From the NCBI GenBank assembly GCA_964368605.1, contig CAYJBP010000025.1:1-25736 (forward strand): a stretch of DNA of 25,736 bases, read 5' to 3'. Numbering within the stretch: position 1 is the stretch's first letter; each line of letters opens with the position of its first letter. Shown here piece after piece: positions 1 to 6,333 of the stretch. This DNA comes from CAYJBP01 sp964368605. Lineage in GTDB: Bacteria > Bacillota > Dehalobacteriia > UBA4068. The translations under genes and the position numbers were made by a program. Below the pieces are notes generated by a model. The model saw nothing but the letters and a program-made list of their open reading frames with translations, did no database searches and had not been told where the DNA came from.

Positions 1-63
1 CTAGCATAAAGGAGGCGGAACTAAGGGCTTTGGCTTTAAAGCAAATCGCAAACGGAGGTAAGT
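1..63. other. Window edge upstream of spoIIGA
   Basis: One frame stays open from base 3 to a stop at 141-143 and another ends with TAA at 7-9. Neither fragment is long enough to recognise an upstream gene. The only clear element is the GGAGG ribosome-binding site at 55-59. Confidence 0.4.
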
Positions 64-987
64 ATGGCCTATCATTATATAATTTATGCCGATATACTTT
101 TTGCCCTCAACTTTTTTTTGGATTTTTTTCTAATTTGGGCTAGCGGCCGCTTTTTAAGATTAAAAAGTTCTTTAATTCGGCAACTTTTGGCCGCAATTTT
201 AGGCGCAATATATGCCGCAGGCATATTAGTAGAAGAAATTAGCTTTTTTTATAGTTGGCCGCTGGCAATTTTTGCATCTTTATTACTTTTGCGCATTGCT
301 TTTGCTTGGCAAAACTGGCGAGCATATCTTAGGCTTTTAGCCATCTTTTACTTAATCGCCTTTGCGATGGCAGGTGCAGCTTTAGCAGCGGCTTCTTTAT
401 TGGAATCACGTGGGATTAGCCCTCAGCCTGTGCAAACAGTGCAAATTAGTGCTCTGGTTTTTGCCATTATAATGGCCGCCATTTTGGCAAGGCGTGGCTT
501 TGAGGTTGTTAAGCGAAATTGGCAAAAGGACAGCTTTATTTTGCCTCTGGAAATTGCTGTTAATGGGCAAAAGGCCAGTTTAAAGGCGTTGATTGATACC
601 GGTAATGATTTGCGTGAGCCAATTACTGGCAAGCCGGTTTTGGTGGCCGAATATAAGGCAGTGCAGGCCTTGCTGCCGCTTAGCCTGCGCCAATTATGGC
701 AAGAATTTGCGGCCGCCGATCCCAGCCAAATCCTGGCCAATGCCGGCCAGCAAATTAGCCCTAATTGGCAAAGGCGTTTGCGTTTAATCCCTTTTGCTTC
801 GATTGGTAAAAATCATGGGCTTTTACTGGGCTTTCAGCCTGATCAAATCTTGATTTATCATAATCAAGAGCAGCATTTTAATAATCAGGTGATTATTGCT
901 ATTTATGATTATCCGCTAGGAAAAGGCGACTATCAGGCCGTGATGAACTCGGCTGTGATGGCTTATCTTGAACAAAAAATTTCTTAA
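64..987 (+). CDS. spoIIGA: Sigma-E processing peptidase SpoIIGA
   Basis: This is the membrane-anchored aspartic protease that activates pro-sigma-E in the mother cell after asymmetric septation. The 307-residue length is normal for the family. The N-terminal half (about residues 5-145) is a series of hydrophobic segments, consistent with five or so membrane spans. The C-terminal half carries the protease signature DTGN at residues 178-181, followed by LREPITGKP, as expected for a SpoIIGA half-site that dimerises to form an aspartic-protease active site. The ATG is preceded by GGAGG (55-59). The gene for its substrate, sigE, starts 14 bases after the stop, the arrangement known across spore formers. 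Only 63 bases upstream are visible, so a Spo0A-controlled promoter cannot be assessed. The identification is secure because of both the motif and the neighbour. Confidence 0.95.
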   Translation: MAYHYIIYADILFALNFFLDFFLIWASGRFLRLKSSLIRQLLAAILGAIYAAGILVEEISFFYSWPLAIFASLLLLRIAFAWQNWRAYLRLLAIFYLIAFAMAGAALAAASLLESRGISPQPVQTVQISALVFAIIMAAILARRGFEVVKRNWQKDSFILPLEIAVNGQKASLKALIDTGNDLREPITGKPVLVAEYKAVQALLPLSLRQLWQEFAAADPSQILANAGQQISPNWQRRLRLIPFASIGKNHGLLLGFQPDQILIYHNQEQHFNNQVIIAIYDYPLGKGDYQAVMNSAVMAYLEQKIS

Positions 988-1001
988 TAGGTGGTGCTGA
1001 T

Positions 1002-1712
1002 ATGAAATTATGGCCGGAATTTTATCGTAAAATAGTCTGGTTTTGGAGCTTAATCAATAAGGGCGAATCCTATTATATTGGTGGTAACGAGGTTTTGCCG
1101 CCCCCTTTAAACCCCGAGCAAGAGCAGGAATTACTGGCCTTTTTACATAATGATGATGGGCAGGCTCGGCAAGTTTTGATTGAGCATAACTTGCGTTTGG
1201 TGGTTTATATTGCCCGAAAATTTGAAAATACAGGTATTGGTATCGAGGATTTGATTTCCATCGGCACCATTGGCCTGATTAAGGCCGTTAATACTTTTGA
1301 TCCGCAAAAAAAGATTAAGCTGGCTACCTATGCTTCACGCTGCATCGAAAACGAAATTCTGATGTATTTGCGGCGCAATAATAAGATTAAAAACGAAGTC
1401 TCTTTTGATGAGCCTTTGAATATCGACTGGGATGGCAATGAATTATTGCTCTCGGATATTTTGGGTACCGAAAGTGATATTATTTACAAAAGTATTGAGG
1501 GCGAAATCGAAAAGAAGCTGCTTTTTGCGGCGATGTCTAAGCTAAATGAGCGTGAAAAAACGATTATGGAAACCCGCTTTGGCCTTTGGGGCAAGGAGGA
1601 AAAAACCCAAAAAGAAGTGGCCGAAATGTTAGGGATTTCGCAATCATATATTTCTCGCTTGGAGAAGCGAATTATCCGTAAATTGCAAAAAGATATTCTA
1701 AAAGCAGAATAG
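1002..1712 (+). CDS. sigE: RNA polymerase sporulation sigma factor SigE (pro-sigma-E)
   Basis: This is the early mother-cell sigma factor, made as an inactive membrane-tethered precursor. Residues 1-23 form the hydrophobic and basic pro-sequence (many W, F and K residues). Tyr24-Tyr25 followed by IGGNEVLPPPL matches the region where SpoIIGA cleaves pro-sigma-E in Bacillus. Sigma region 2 spans about residues 61-130 (HNLRLVVYIARKFENTG, then the GIEDLISIGTIGLIKA segment). Region 4 spans about 171-232, with its helix-turn-helix near TQKEVAEMLGISQSYISRLE. Total length 236 residues is typical. Spacing to spoIIGA is short, so the two are probably co-transcribed. No sigG gene follows, unlike the spoIIGA-sigE-sigG order in many Bacillota. 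Confidence 0.95.
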   Translation: MKLWPEFYRKIVWFWSLINKGESYYIGGNEVLPPPLNPEQEQELLAFLHNDDGQARQVLIEHNLRLVVYIARKFENTGIGIEDLISIGTIGLIKAVNTFDPQKKIKLATYASRCIENEILMYLRRNNKIKNEVSFDEPLNIDWDGNELLLSDILGTESDIIYKSIEGEIEKKLLFAAMSKLNEREKTIMETRFGLWGKEEKTQKEVAEMLGISQSYISRLEKRIIRKLQKDILKAE

Positions 1713-1756
1713 CCCCTAAAAAATCTTGCAAAACAGTAGCTTTTTGGGTGGCTATA

Positions 1757-1765
1757 TGCTAAAAT
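1757..1765 (+). promoter_or_regulatory. Extended -10 promoter element close to the PAP2 start codon
   Basis: TGCTAAAAT matches an extended -10 element (TGn followed by TAAAAT at 1760-1765). It ends only six bases before the ATG at 1772, so transcription would start at or within a base or two of the start codon. No convincing -35 is present at 17-18 bases spacing, which extended -10 promoters can tolerate. This is inferred from sequence only. Confidence 0.4.
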
Positions 1766-1771
1766 AAAAAG

Positions 1772-2314
1772 ATGAATATTGAAGCCGAAATTTTATTATT
1801 TATCCAGAATAATTTACGTAATCCTTTTTTAGATCAACTGATGCATATAATCACCGGCTTGGGCGATTTAGGTTTGATTTGGCTGCTTATTTGTGCTGCA
1901 TTTTTGCTTAAACCACAAACCAGGCCTTGGGGTATTTATGGTCTATTAGCGATAATTATTGCTGCCTTGCTTTGTAATATCCTGCTAAAGCCGTTAATTG
2001 GCCGCATTCGCCCTTATGAGGTGATTGACGGCCTTTTGCCATTATTGCCACCGCTTAGCGATGCCTCTTTTCCTTCTGGGCATACCTCGGCTGCCTTTGC
2101 GGCAGCCTTCGCTTGGCGAAAACTACCACTTAAATGGACAATTCCTGTTTTTGCTTTAGCCATCCTAATGGCATTTTCGCGACTGTATTTGGGTGTGCAT
2201 TATCCCAGCGATATTTTAGCCGGCATAGTTTTAGGCTTGGTGGCGGCTTTACTTAGTCATTTAATCGGCCAAAAATTTTTAGCTGGAAAAATGGGTTTAA
2301 ATATGTTAAAATAA
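1772..2314 (+). CDS. PAP2-family membrane phosphatase
   Basis: This is an integral-membrane phosphatase of the type 2 phosphatidic acid phosphatase superfamily; bacterial members act on lipid phosphates such as undecaprenyl pyrophosphate or phosphatidylglycerol phosphate. The three catalytic motifs are complete: K73-x6-R80-P81 (KPLIGRIRP), P101-S-G-H104, and S136-R137-x5-H143-x3-D147 (SRLYLGVHYPSD). Several hydrophobic helices surround them. The length of 180 residues is normal for the small bacterial class. The start is the only plausible one: an in-frame TAA lies at 1760-1762 and the next Met is at residue 24. No Shine-Dalgarno sequence precedes it (the bases are AAAATAAAAAG), which together with the nearby -10 suggests leaderless translation. 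Specific substrate unknown. Confidence 0.88.
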   Translation: MNIEAEILLFIQNNLRNPFLDQLMHIITGLGDLGLIWLLICAAFLLKPQTRPWGIYGLLAIIIAALLCNILLKPLIGRIRPYEVIDGLLPLLPPLSDASFPSGHTSAAFAAAFAWRKLPLKWTIPVFALAILMAFSRLYLGVHYPSDILAGIVLGLVAALLSHLIGQKFLAGKMGLNMLK

Positions 2315-2352
2315 GCTAGACTTAATAAGAATATAAAGAAGTGGAGAGTTTT

Positions 2353-3192
2353 ATGAAAACAGATTTGCCGCGCTTAGCCGCCATGCATGATTTAACCGGC
2401 TATGGCAAATGCGCTTTAACAGTGGCCTTGCCGGTGTTATCGGTATGTGGGGTAGAGGTTTGCCCGCTGCCTACGGCGTTGCTATCGGCTAATACTATTT
2501 TTGAAGAATTTACTTTTTTTGATTTTACGGCCAATTTAAAAGCCTATTTGGCTAATTGGCAAAAGTTAAATTTGCAATTCGATTGCCTTTATAGCGGATT
2601 TTTGGGATCTGCTACTCAAATTGAAATAGCGGAACAGTTTATTGGTGATTTTAAGCCGGCTTTGATTATTATCGACCCGGTAATGGGCGAAGATGGGCAA
2701 ATTATCAAAACTTATAATCAGGAAATGTGTGATAAAATGCGCAATTTAGTGGCCAAGGCCGATGTTATTACGCCCAATATTACCGAGGCCTGCCTTTTAA
2801 GCGAACAAAGTTATCAGGGCAGCAATTATGACCGTGCTGCCAGCCAAAGCTTGCTTAGTAAGCTAAAAAAACTTAAGGCTAAAAATGTGGTCCTAACCGG
2901 GGTGGTTCGCGGCGATAAGCTTTATAATTGTTGCTTAGACGAAAAAGACCATTATTTTGAGCTGGAAATTGATTTACTGGCCAATAATATGCATGGCACA
3001 GGGGATTTGTTTGCCAGCGTTTTAACCGGCGGATTGCTTAATAATTATAGCCTGGAGCAATCTGTTAAAAGCGCCGGCGATTTTGTGCATGATGCGATGT
3101 TAAAAAGCTATAATTTATGCAATGCTTTTGAGCGTGGGGTTGGCTTTGAGCAAATTGCTTATAAATTAGCCGGAGGTATTTATCGGCCTTAG
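2353..3192 (+). CDS. Pyridoxamine kinase-like protein (ribokinase/PfkB superfamily)
   Basis: The protein is a phosphomethylpyrimidine/pyridoxal kinase-type enzyme, most similar in pattern to the Bacillota pyridoxamine kinases that phosphorylate pyridoxal or pyridoxamine in B6 salvage. Diagnostic features are the N-terminal HDLTGYGKCALTVALPVLS and CPLPTALLSANT segments, which form the substrate pocket, the DPVMGEDG stretch (residues about 108-115), and the ATP-binding/catalytic GTGD at residues 215-218. The ATG at 2353 is chosen over the upstream in-frame GTG at 2341 because that GTG is itself part of the GTGGAG ribosome-binding site, 7 bases from the ATG. Length is 279 residues. The gene is followed by a perfect 10-base duplication and the next gene. 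Thiamine-type ThiD activity is a less likely alternative. Confidence 0.82.
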   Translation: MKTDLPRLAAMHDLTGYGKCALTVALPVLSVCGVEVCPLPTALLSANTIFEEFTFFDFTANLKAYLANWQKLNLQFDCLYSGFLGSATQIEIAEQFIGDFKPALIIIDPVMGEDGQIIKTYNQEMCDKMRNLVAKADVITPNITEACLLSEQSYQGSNYDRAASQSLLSKLKKLKAKNVVLTGVVRGDKLYNCCLDEKDHYFELEIDLLANNMHGTGDLFASVLTGGLLNNYSLEQSVKSAGDFVHDAMLKSYNLCNAFERGVGFEQIAYKLAGGIYRP

Positions 3193-3210
3193 CCAATATA
3201 AGCCAATATA
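3191..3210 (+). repeat. 10-bp tandem duplication (AGCCAATATA x2)
   Basis: Two perfect adjacent copies of AGCCAATATA begin at the stop codon of the kinase-like gene and run up to the ribosome-binding site of the next gene. It looks like a simple slippage duplication. No function is apparent. Confidence 0.7.
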
Positions 3211-3223
3211 AGTGAGGAGAGTT

Positions 3224-3655
3224 ATGGATATTAGTTTATGGCAAAAAAGCTGGCAATTAGTTAAAGAAAAATATGTTAGTAGTGGTATTTCGGCTTTAAG
3301 CGAGGACGAATTAACTTGGTTTATTCTGCAAAATATTATCGACGAAACCGAGCAAAACGGCTTTTTGGGCTTAATGGTTAGCGATTTTAATTTTCCGCCG
3401 CATTTATTGGTGGATAGCTGGCATAATATTGCAGCGGCTGATATTGCCGATTTGATGGCCGGGCTAATAAATATTTTGCCTTGGGATCATCTGCCCGAAG
3501 ATGAGCAGGAAAAAGAGGATTTAATCGAGTTATGGCAAGATATTGCCTATACCCAAATTTTGCATCAATTAGAGGATGAATTTTTTGAACTTTTACCTCT
3601 GGCCGAGCAAAACTTGGCTGAGTTAATTGTACGTATTGCTCAAAATTATCAGTAG
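3224..3655 (+). CDS. DUF4375/DMP19-like protein
   Basis: This is a small acidic protein of 143 residues, largely helical by composition, with no signal peptide or membrane segment. The pattern LSEDELTWFILQNIIDETEQNGF near residues 25-47, a later LPEDEQEKEDLIELWQD segment, and the overall size resemble the DMP19-like DUF4375 family, whose hallmark is a negatively charged region with an E-x-x-NGG/NGF motif. The biochemical function of most members is unknown; some relatives were described as DNA-mimic proteins. The start is ATG 3224, with GAGGAG immediately upstream, rather than the GTG at 3212, which overlaps that ribosome-binding site. It sits between a kinase-like and a HAD-phosphatase gene on the same strand and is probably co-transcribed. 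The family call is tentative and no role is proposed. Confidence 0.6.
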   Translation: MDISLWQKSWQLVKEKYVSSGISALSEDELTWFILQNIIDETEQNGFLGLMVSDFNFPPHLLVDSWHNIAAADIADLMAGLINILPWDHLPEDEQEKEDLIELWQDIAYTQILHQLEDEFFELLPLAEQNLAELIVRIAQNYQ

Positions 3656-3687
3656 CAAATAGTGTATATTTTGAAGGAGAAATTATT

Positions 3688-4329
3688 ATGGCTAAAGCAA
3701 GTATTATTTTTGATTTAGACGGCACTTTATGGGATGCCTCTAATCAAATTCTAAATTCTTGGAATAAGGTTTTAAGAACATGCCCGGATATTGATTATCA
3801 ATTAAGTTTACATGATTTTCAGGCACAAATTGGGCGTAGCTTAGATGATATTGCCTTAACTTTGCTTAAAGGGGTTAGCCCCGAGCGGGCTTTGCAAATT
3901 AAAGATTTGTGCTGTGAGCAGGAAGAAAAGGATTTGCTAATCGGTGGCGCCGAATTATATCCCGGCTTAGAAGAGGTACTTGCGCTTTTAAGCGAAAAGT
4001 ACAATTTGGCCATTGTAAGCAATTGTCAGGATGGCTATATAGAATCTTTTATGGAAAGTTATCCGATTATGAAGCGCTTTTTCTGCGATTATGAATGCTG
4101 GGGGCGCACCGGCCGCGAAAAGGGCGATAATATTGCCTTAGTTATGCAGCGTAATCATTGGCATCGGGCGGTTTATGTGGGCGATACTTTGGGTGATTTT
4201 ACCGCAGCCAAAAAAGCCAATATTCCTTTTATTCATGCCGCCTATGGTTTTGCTAAAGTCAATGCGCCCAATAAAATTGAAGATATTAAAGAATTGCCGG
4301 ATTTATTGCTTAAAATACTGGCTAATTAG
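3688..4329 (+). CDS. HAD-superfamily hydrolase (phosphoglycolate phosphatase-like)
   Basis: A cytoplasmic haloacid dehalogenase-fold phosphatase of 213 residues. Motif I is DLDGT with the nucleophile at Asp9 and the acid/base at Asp11. Motif II is the Ser in LAIVSNC. The Lys of motif III is probably in the GREKGD stretch, and motif IV is the VYVGDTLGD segment that binds Mg2+. Residues between motifs I and II form a helical C1 cap, typical of Gph- and beta-phosphoglucomutase-like enzymes. The ATG has a strong GAAGGAGAAA ribosome-binding site. Substrate cannot be told from sequence: phosphoglycolate, a sugar phosphate or a nucleotide are all possible. Same strand and close spacing suggest co-transcription with its neighbours. 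Confidence 0.85.
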   Translation: MAKASIIFDLDGTLWDASNQILNSWNKVLRTCPDIDYQLSLHDFQAQIGRSLDDIALTLLKGVSPERALQIKDLCCEQEEKDLLIGGAELYPGLEEVLALLSEKYNLAIVSNCQDGYIESFMESYPIMKRFFCDYECWGRTGREKGDNIALVMQRNHWHRAVYVGDTLGDFTAAKKANIPFIHAAYGFAKVNAPNKIEDIKELPDLLLKILAN

Positions 4330-4348
4330 TTAAATAAAATAGACTAAA

Positions 4349-4400
4349 TTATTTGTAACAAATAACAGGATTAAAGAGATAGTAATCGAAATTATTACTA
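4349..4400 (+). repeat. Two consecutive palindromes upstream of the cytidylate-kinase-like gene
   Basis: TTATTTGT-a-ACAAATAA (4349-4365) is a perfect 8-bp palindrome around one central base, operator-like in form. TAGTAAT (4380-4386) pairs with ATTACTA (4394-4400) around a 7-base loop, ending directly against the GGAGG ribosome-binding site at 4401-4405. They may be an operator and an RNA hairpin that influences translation initiation. Neither function is demonstrated by the sequence. Confidence 0.4.
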
Positions 4401-4411
4401 GGAGGAAATAT

Positions 4412-5068
4412 ATGAGCAAGCAAGCAGAGCAAATTGTAATTACCTTAAGCCGTCAGTATGGTAGCGGTGGCCGTTATATTGGCAAAAAGGTGGCCGAAAC
4501 TTTAGGTATTCCTTTTTATGATCGCAGTATTATTGATATGGCTGCCGAAAAAAGCGGTTTGGCCGCCGAGTATATTCGTGCAAATGAGGAAAAAGTGGCC
4601 GATCGCTTGCTGTTTTCTTCGCCAATAAGCACTTTAGGTAGCACTTTTGCGCATGCTTTTTTGCCCAATGGCATATATTCTAATCTGGATAGAATGTTTT
4701 TTGCCCAAAGTGCCATTATTAAGGAGTTGGCCGAAAAAGGCTCTTGTGTAATTATTGGCCGTTGTGCCGATTATGTTTTGCGGGATTATGAAAATTGTCT
4801 GCAAATTTTTATCGAATGTGATATCGATCATCGTATTGAGCGCTCGATTAAGCATTTAGGTATCGATGCCAATAATGCGGCCAGCGAAGTTATGAAGCGT
4901 GACAAAATGCGGGCTAATTATTATCAACATTATACCGATCAAAGATGGGGCGAGGCCAGCCATTATCATTTAACAATCGATAGCGGCCATTTTGGTGCCG
5001 ATGGTTGTGCTAATTTGATTTTGGAGGCTGTTAAATTGCATCAAAGCCATCCGGCTGCGGTGGATTAA
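4412..5068 (+). CDS. Cytidylate kinase-like family protein
   Basis: A P-loop nucleoside/nucleotide kinase of the cytidylate-kinase-like family (Cytidylate_kin2 type), 218 residues. The N-terminal ITLSRQYGSGGRYIGKKVAE segment (about residues 10-29) contains a glycine-rich phosphate loop. It is followed by FYDRSIIDMAA, then IIGRCADYVLRD with the conserved GRC-x-D pattern, and near residues 155-175 a KRDKMRANYYQHYTDQRWG lid-like region. This group is common in anaerobic Bacillota and is distinct from the essential Cmk; the true substrate is not established. The ribosome-binding site AGGAGG is strong. The gene lies just upstream of the desulfoferrodoxin gene, 20 bases apart, so they probably share a transcript. 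Confidence 0.8.
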   Translation: MSKQAEQIVITLSRQYGSGGRYIGKKVAETLGIPFYDRSIIDMAAEKSGLAAEYIRANEEKVADRLLFSSPISTLGSTFAHAFLPNGIYSNLDRMFFAQSAIIKELAEKGSCVIIGRCADYVLRDYENCLQIFIECDIDHRIERSIKHLGIDANNAASEVMKRDKMRANYYQHYTDQRWGEASHYHLTIDSGHFGADGCANLILEAVKLHQSHPAAVD

Positions 5069-5088
5069 AAAATAGGGAGGCTATATTT

Positions 5089-5460
5089 ATGAAATTTGTT
5101 TATTGTGACAAATGTGAGAACTTAGTGGGCAAGGTTTTTGATAGCGGAGCACCCTTAACTTGTTGTGAGCAAAAAATGGAAGAATTAACCGTAAATACCA
5201 AAGAAGCAGCTCATGAAAAACATATTCCGGTATTGGTGGGCGAAGGCAATAGCTTTATTGTAGAGGTTGGCTCGGTTGCGCATCCTATGGAAGAAGCTCA
5301 TTATATAGCTTGGATTTATGTAGAAACCGAACAAGGTGGTCAGCGCAAATCTTTAAGCCCCGGCGAAGCCCCCAAGGCCTGTTTTAATCTTTGCAAAGAT
5401 AAGGTTACTGCTGTTTATGCTTATTGTAATTTGCATGGCTTATGGAAAGCCGATTTATAA
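5089..5460 (+). CDS. dfx: Desulfoferrodoxin (2Fe superoxide reductase)
   Basis: A cytosolic superoxide reductase that reduces superoxide to hydrogen peroxide without making oxygen, a hallmark of anaerobes. The N-terminal desulforedoxin-like domain has all four iron ligands: Cys6, Cys9 and the pair Cys25-Cys26. The catalytic domain carries the HEKHIPV motif (Glu and His of center II), the two histidines of the AHPMEEAHYI region, and the terminal CNLHG with the Cys and last His ligands of the [Fe(His)4(Cys)] site. The length of 123 residues is standard for class I enzymes. It is the last gene of the left-hand plus-strand cluster and is followed by a strong terminator. Electrons would normally come from rubredoxin, which is not seen in this window. 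Confidence 0.95.
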   Translation: MKFVYCDKCENLVGKVFDSGAPLTCCEQKMEELTVNTKEAAHEKHIPVLVGEGNSFIVEVGSVAHPMEEAHYIAWIYVETEQGGQRKSLSPGEAPKACFNLCKDKVTAVYAYCNLHGLWKADL

Positions 5461-5481
5461 AATTATTTTAAACTAAACAAA

Positions 5482-5500
5482 GAGCTTGAGGATTAAGCTC
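5482..5500 (+). other. Small hairpin after dfx
   Basis: GAGCTT and AAGCTC form a 6-bp inverted repeat around a 7-base loop between the dfx stop and the main terminator. It is probably a minor mRNA 3' structure. No further support. Confidence 0.35.
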
Positions 5501-5505
5501 AATAT

Positions 5506-5550
5506 AAAATATAAAACGAGCGCCCAAAGGGTAGCTCGTTTTATATTTTT
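5506..5550. terminator. Bidirectional terminator between convergent dfx and nitroreductase genes
   Basis: A 16-bp perfect stem (AAAATATAAAACGAGC, 5506-5521, against 5534-5549) encloses an inner CCC/GGG pair and is flanked by A- and T-rich tracts on both sides. It can therefore terminate transcripts from dfx on the plus strand and from the nitroreductase on the minus strand. Confidence 0.88.
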
Positions 5551-5627
5551 ATGGCGGTTTAGGCCATTTTACATCGTTTAAAATTTTTTAAGTAAAACAG
5601 AAATAATAGCTTTTATATTGCCTGCCT

Positions 5628-6170
5628 TTATTTATAGGTTAGCAGATCGCTAAGCGGCTTTCTTTTGGGGGCTGCCGGGCTTTCGTCGGGGTAGCCCATG
5701 CAAATTAAGGCTCCTATTTTTTGATTAGCCGGTAAATCCAGTAATTGGCAAATCTTTTGCTCATTAAAATAACCTGTTATTACCGTGCCTAATCCTTGCT
5801 CATAGGCTGCTAAACAAAAAGTTTGGGCTGCTACACCTGCATCAAACATCTCAAAACCATCACCTTTGGGGGTAGAAAAAGAACCGTCGCGCTCATAGCC
5901 GGATCTTTGAGTAATATAAGAAATTACCATCACGGCGGCGCAGCTTTGCAGGGTTTTTTCATTCATTTTAAAATCCAAAATCATTCCGCCGGCAATTTGG
6001 TTAATAAGCTCCTTATTTTCGATTAAAATATAGCGGGCAATTTGAGTATGCTTCCAAGAAGGTGCATAAGAAGCCTGCTCGACAATTTTTTCGATAATTT
6101 GATGATCAATTGGCTGATTGGTAAATTTGCGAATACTGCGGCGACCAAGAATAGCTGCATTAATATCCAT
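5628..6170 (-). CDS. Nitroreductase-family protein (FMN-dependent)
   Basis: A 180-residue flavoprotein of the nitroreductase superfamily, usually an FMN-containing NAD(P)H-dependent oxidoreductase. It begins with the RRSIRKF phosphate-binding motif (residues 10-16). It has the conserved APSWKHTQ segment that contacts flavin, a DAGVAAQTFCLAAYEQGLGT helix, and a GYPDE segment near the C-terminus. The ATG is preceded by AAAGGAG at optimal spacing, and a good promoter lies just upstream. It is transcribed divergently from the molybdenum/selenium operon, and the ModE-like palindrome lies beyond the -35 of its own promoter, so co-regulation is possible but not shown. The natural substrate is not predictable. 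Confidence 0.88.
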   Translation of the reverse strand: MDINAAILGRRSIRKFTNQPIDHQIIEKIVEQASYAPSWKHTQIARYILIENKELINQIAGGMILDFKMNEKTLQSCAAVMVISYITQRSGYERDGSFSTPKGDGFEMFDAGVAAQTFCLAAYEQGLGTVITGYFNEQKICQLLDLPANQKIGALICMGYPDESPAAPKRKPLSDLLTYK

Positions 6171-6201
6171 AATTATTCTCCTTTAAACTTTGCTTAGTCC
6201 T

Positions 6202-6230
6202 AATATATCATTAAAATGAATAATTAGCAA
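6202..6230 (-). promoter_or_regulatory. Sigma-A-type promoter of the nitroreductase gene
   Basis: On the minus strand TTGCTA (6230-6225) and TATATT (6207-6202) are separated by exactly 17 bases, with a TGn extension before the -10. Predicted transcription runs leftward into the nitroreductase start at 6170. Confidence 0.7.
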
Positions 6231-6243
6231 TAGTAGACTGAAT

Positions 6244-6275
6244 ATTACGTTATATTGTCTTGACTATAACGTGAT
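6244..6275. promoter_or_regulatory. ModE-like operator palindrome
   Basis: ACGTTATA (6247-6254) and TATAACGT (6265-6272) form a perfect 8-bp inverted repeat around a 10-base spacer. The match extends to 11-bp arms with one mismatch (ATTACGTTATA / TATAACGTGAT). The half-sites resemble the CGTTATA/TATAACG boxes bound by ModE proteins. The right arm begins inside the -35 hexamer of the downstream promoter, so bound protein would block transcription. The downstream gene encodes a ModE-type DNA-binding domain, which makes autoregulation the natural reading. Confidence 0.75.
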
Positions 6276-6288
6276 TTTAAGGTAAAAT
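6260..6288 (+). promoter_or_regulatory. Sigma-A-type promoter of the modE/yqeC-mocA-yqeB operon
   Basis: TTGACT (6260-6265) and TAAAAT (6283-6288) are separated by 17 bases. Start of transcription is expected near 6295, giving a leader of about 40 bases before the ATG at 6334. The -35 overlaps the palindrome at 6244-6275. Confidence 0.8.
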
Positions 6289-6333
6289 AAGTATAGGAAT
6301 AAATACGATTAAATAGCAGAAAGGTGGAGGCTT

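Noticed and set aside
3..143. Tail of an upstream gene overlapping spoIIGA
   Set aside because: The open frame would overlap spoIIGA by about 80 bases and is too short to recognise.
1709..1756. Possible terminator after sigE (TAGCC...GGCTA with A- and T-runs)
   Set aside because: The pairing is interrupted, the loop is nearly 20 bases or more, and no T-run follows the right arm.
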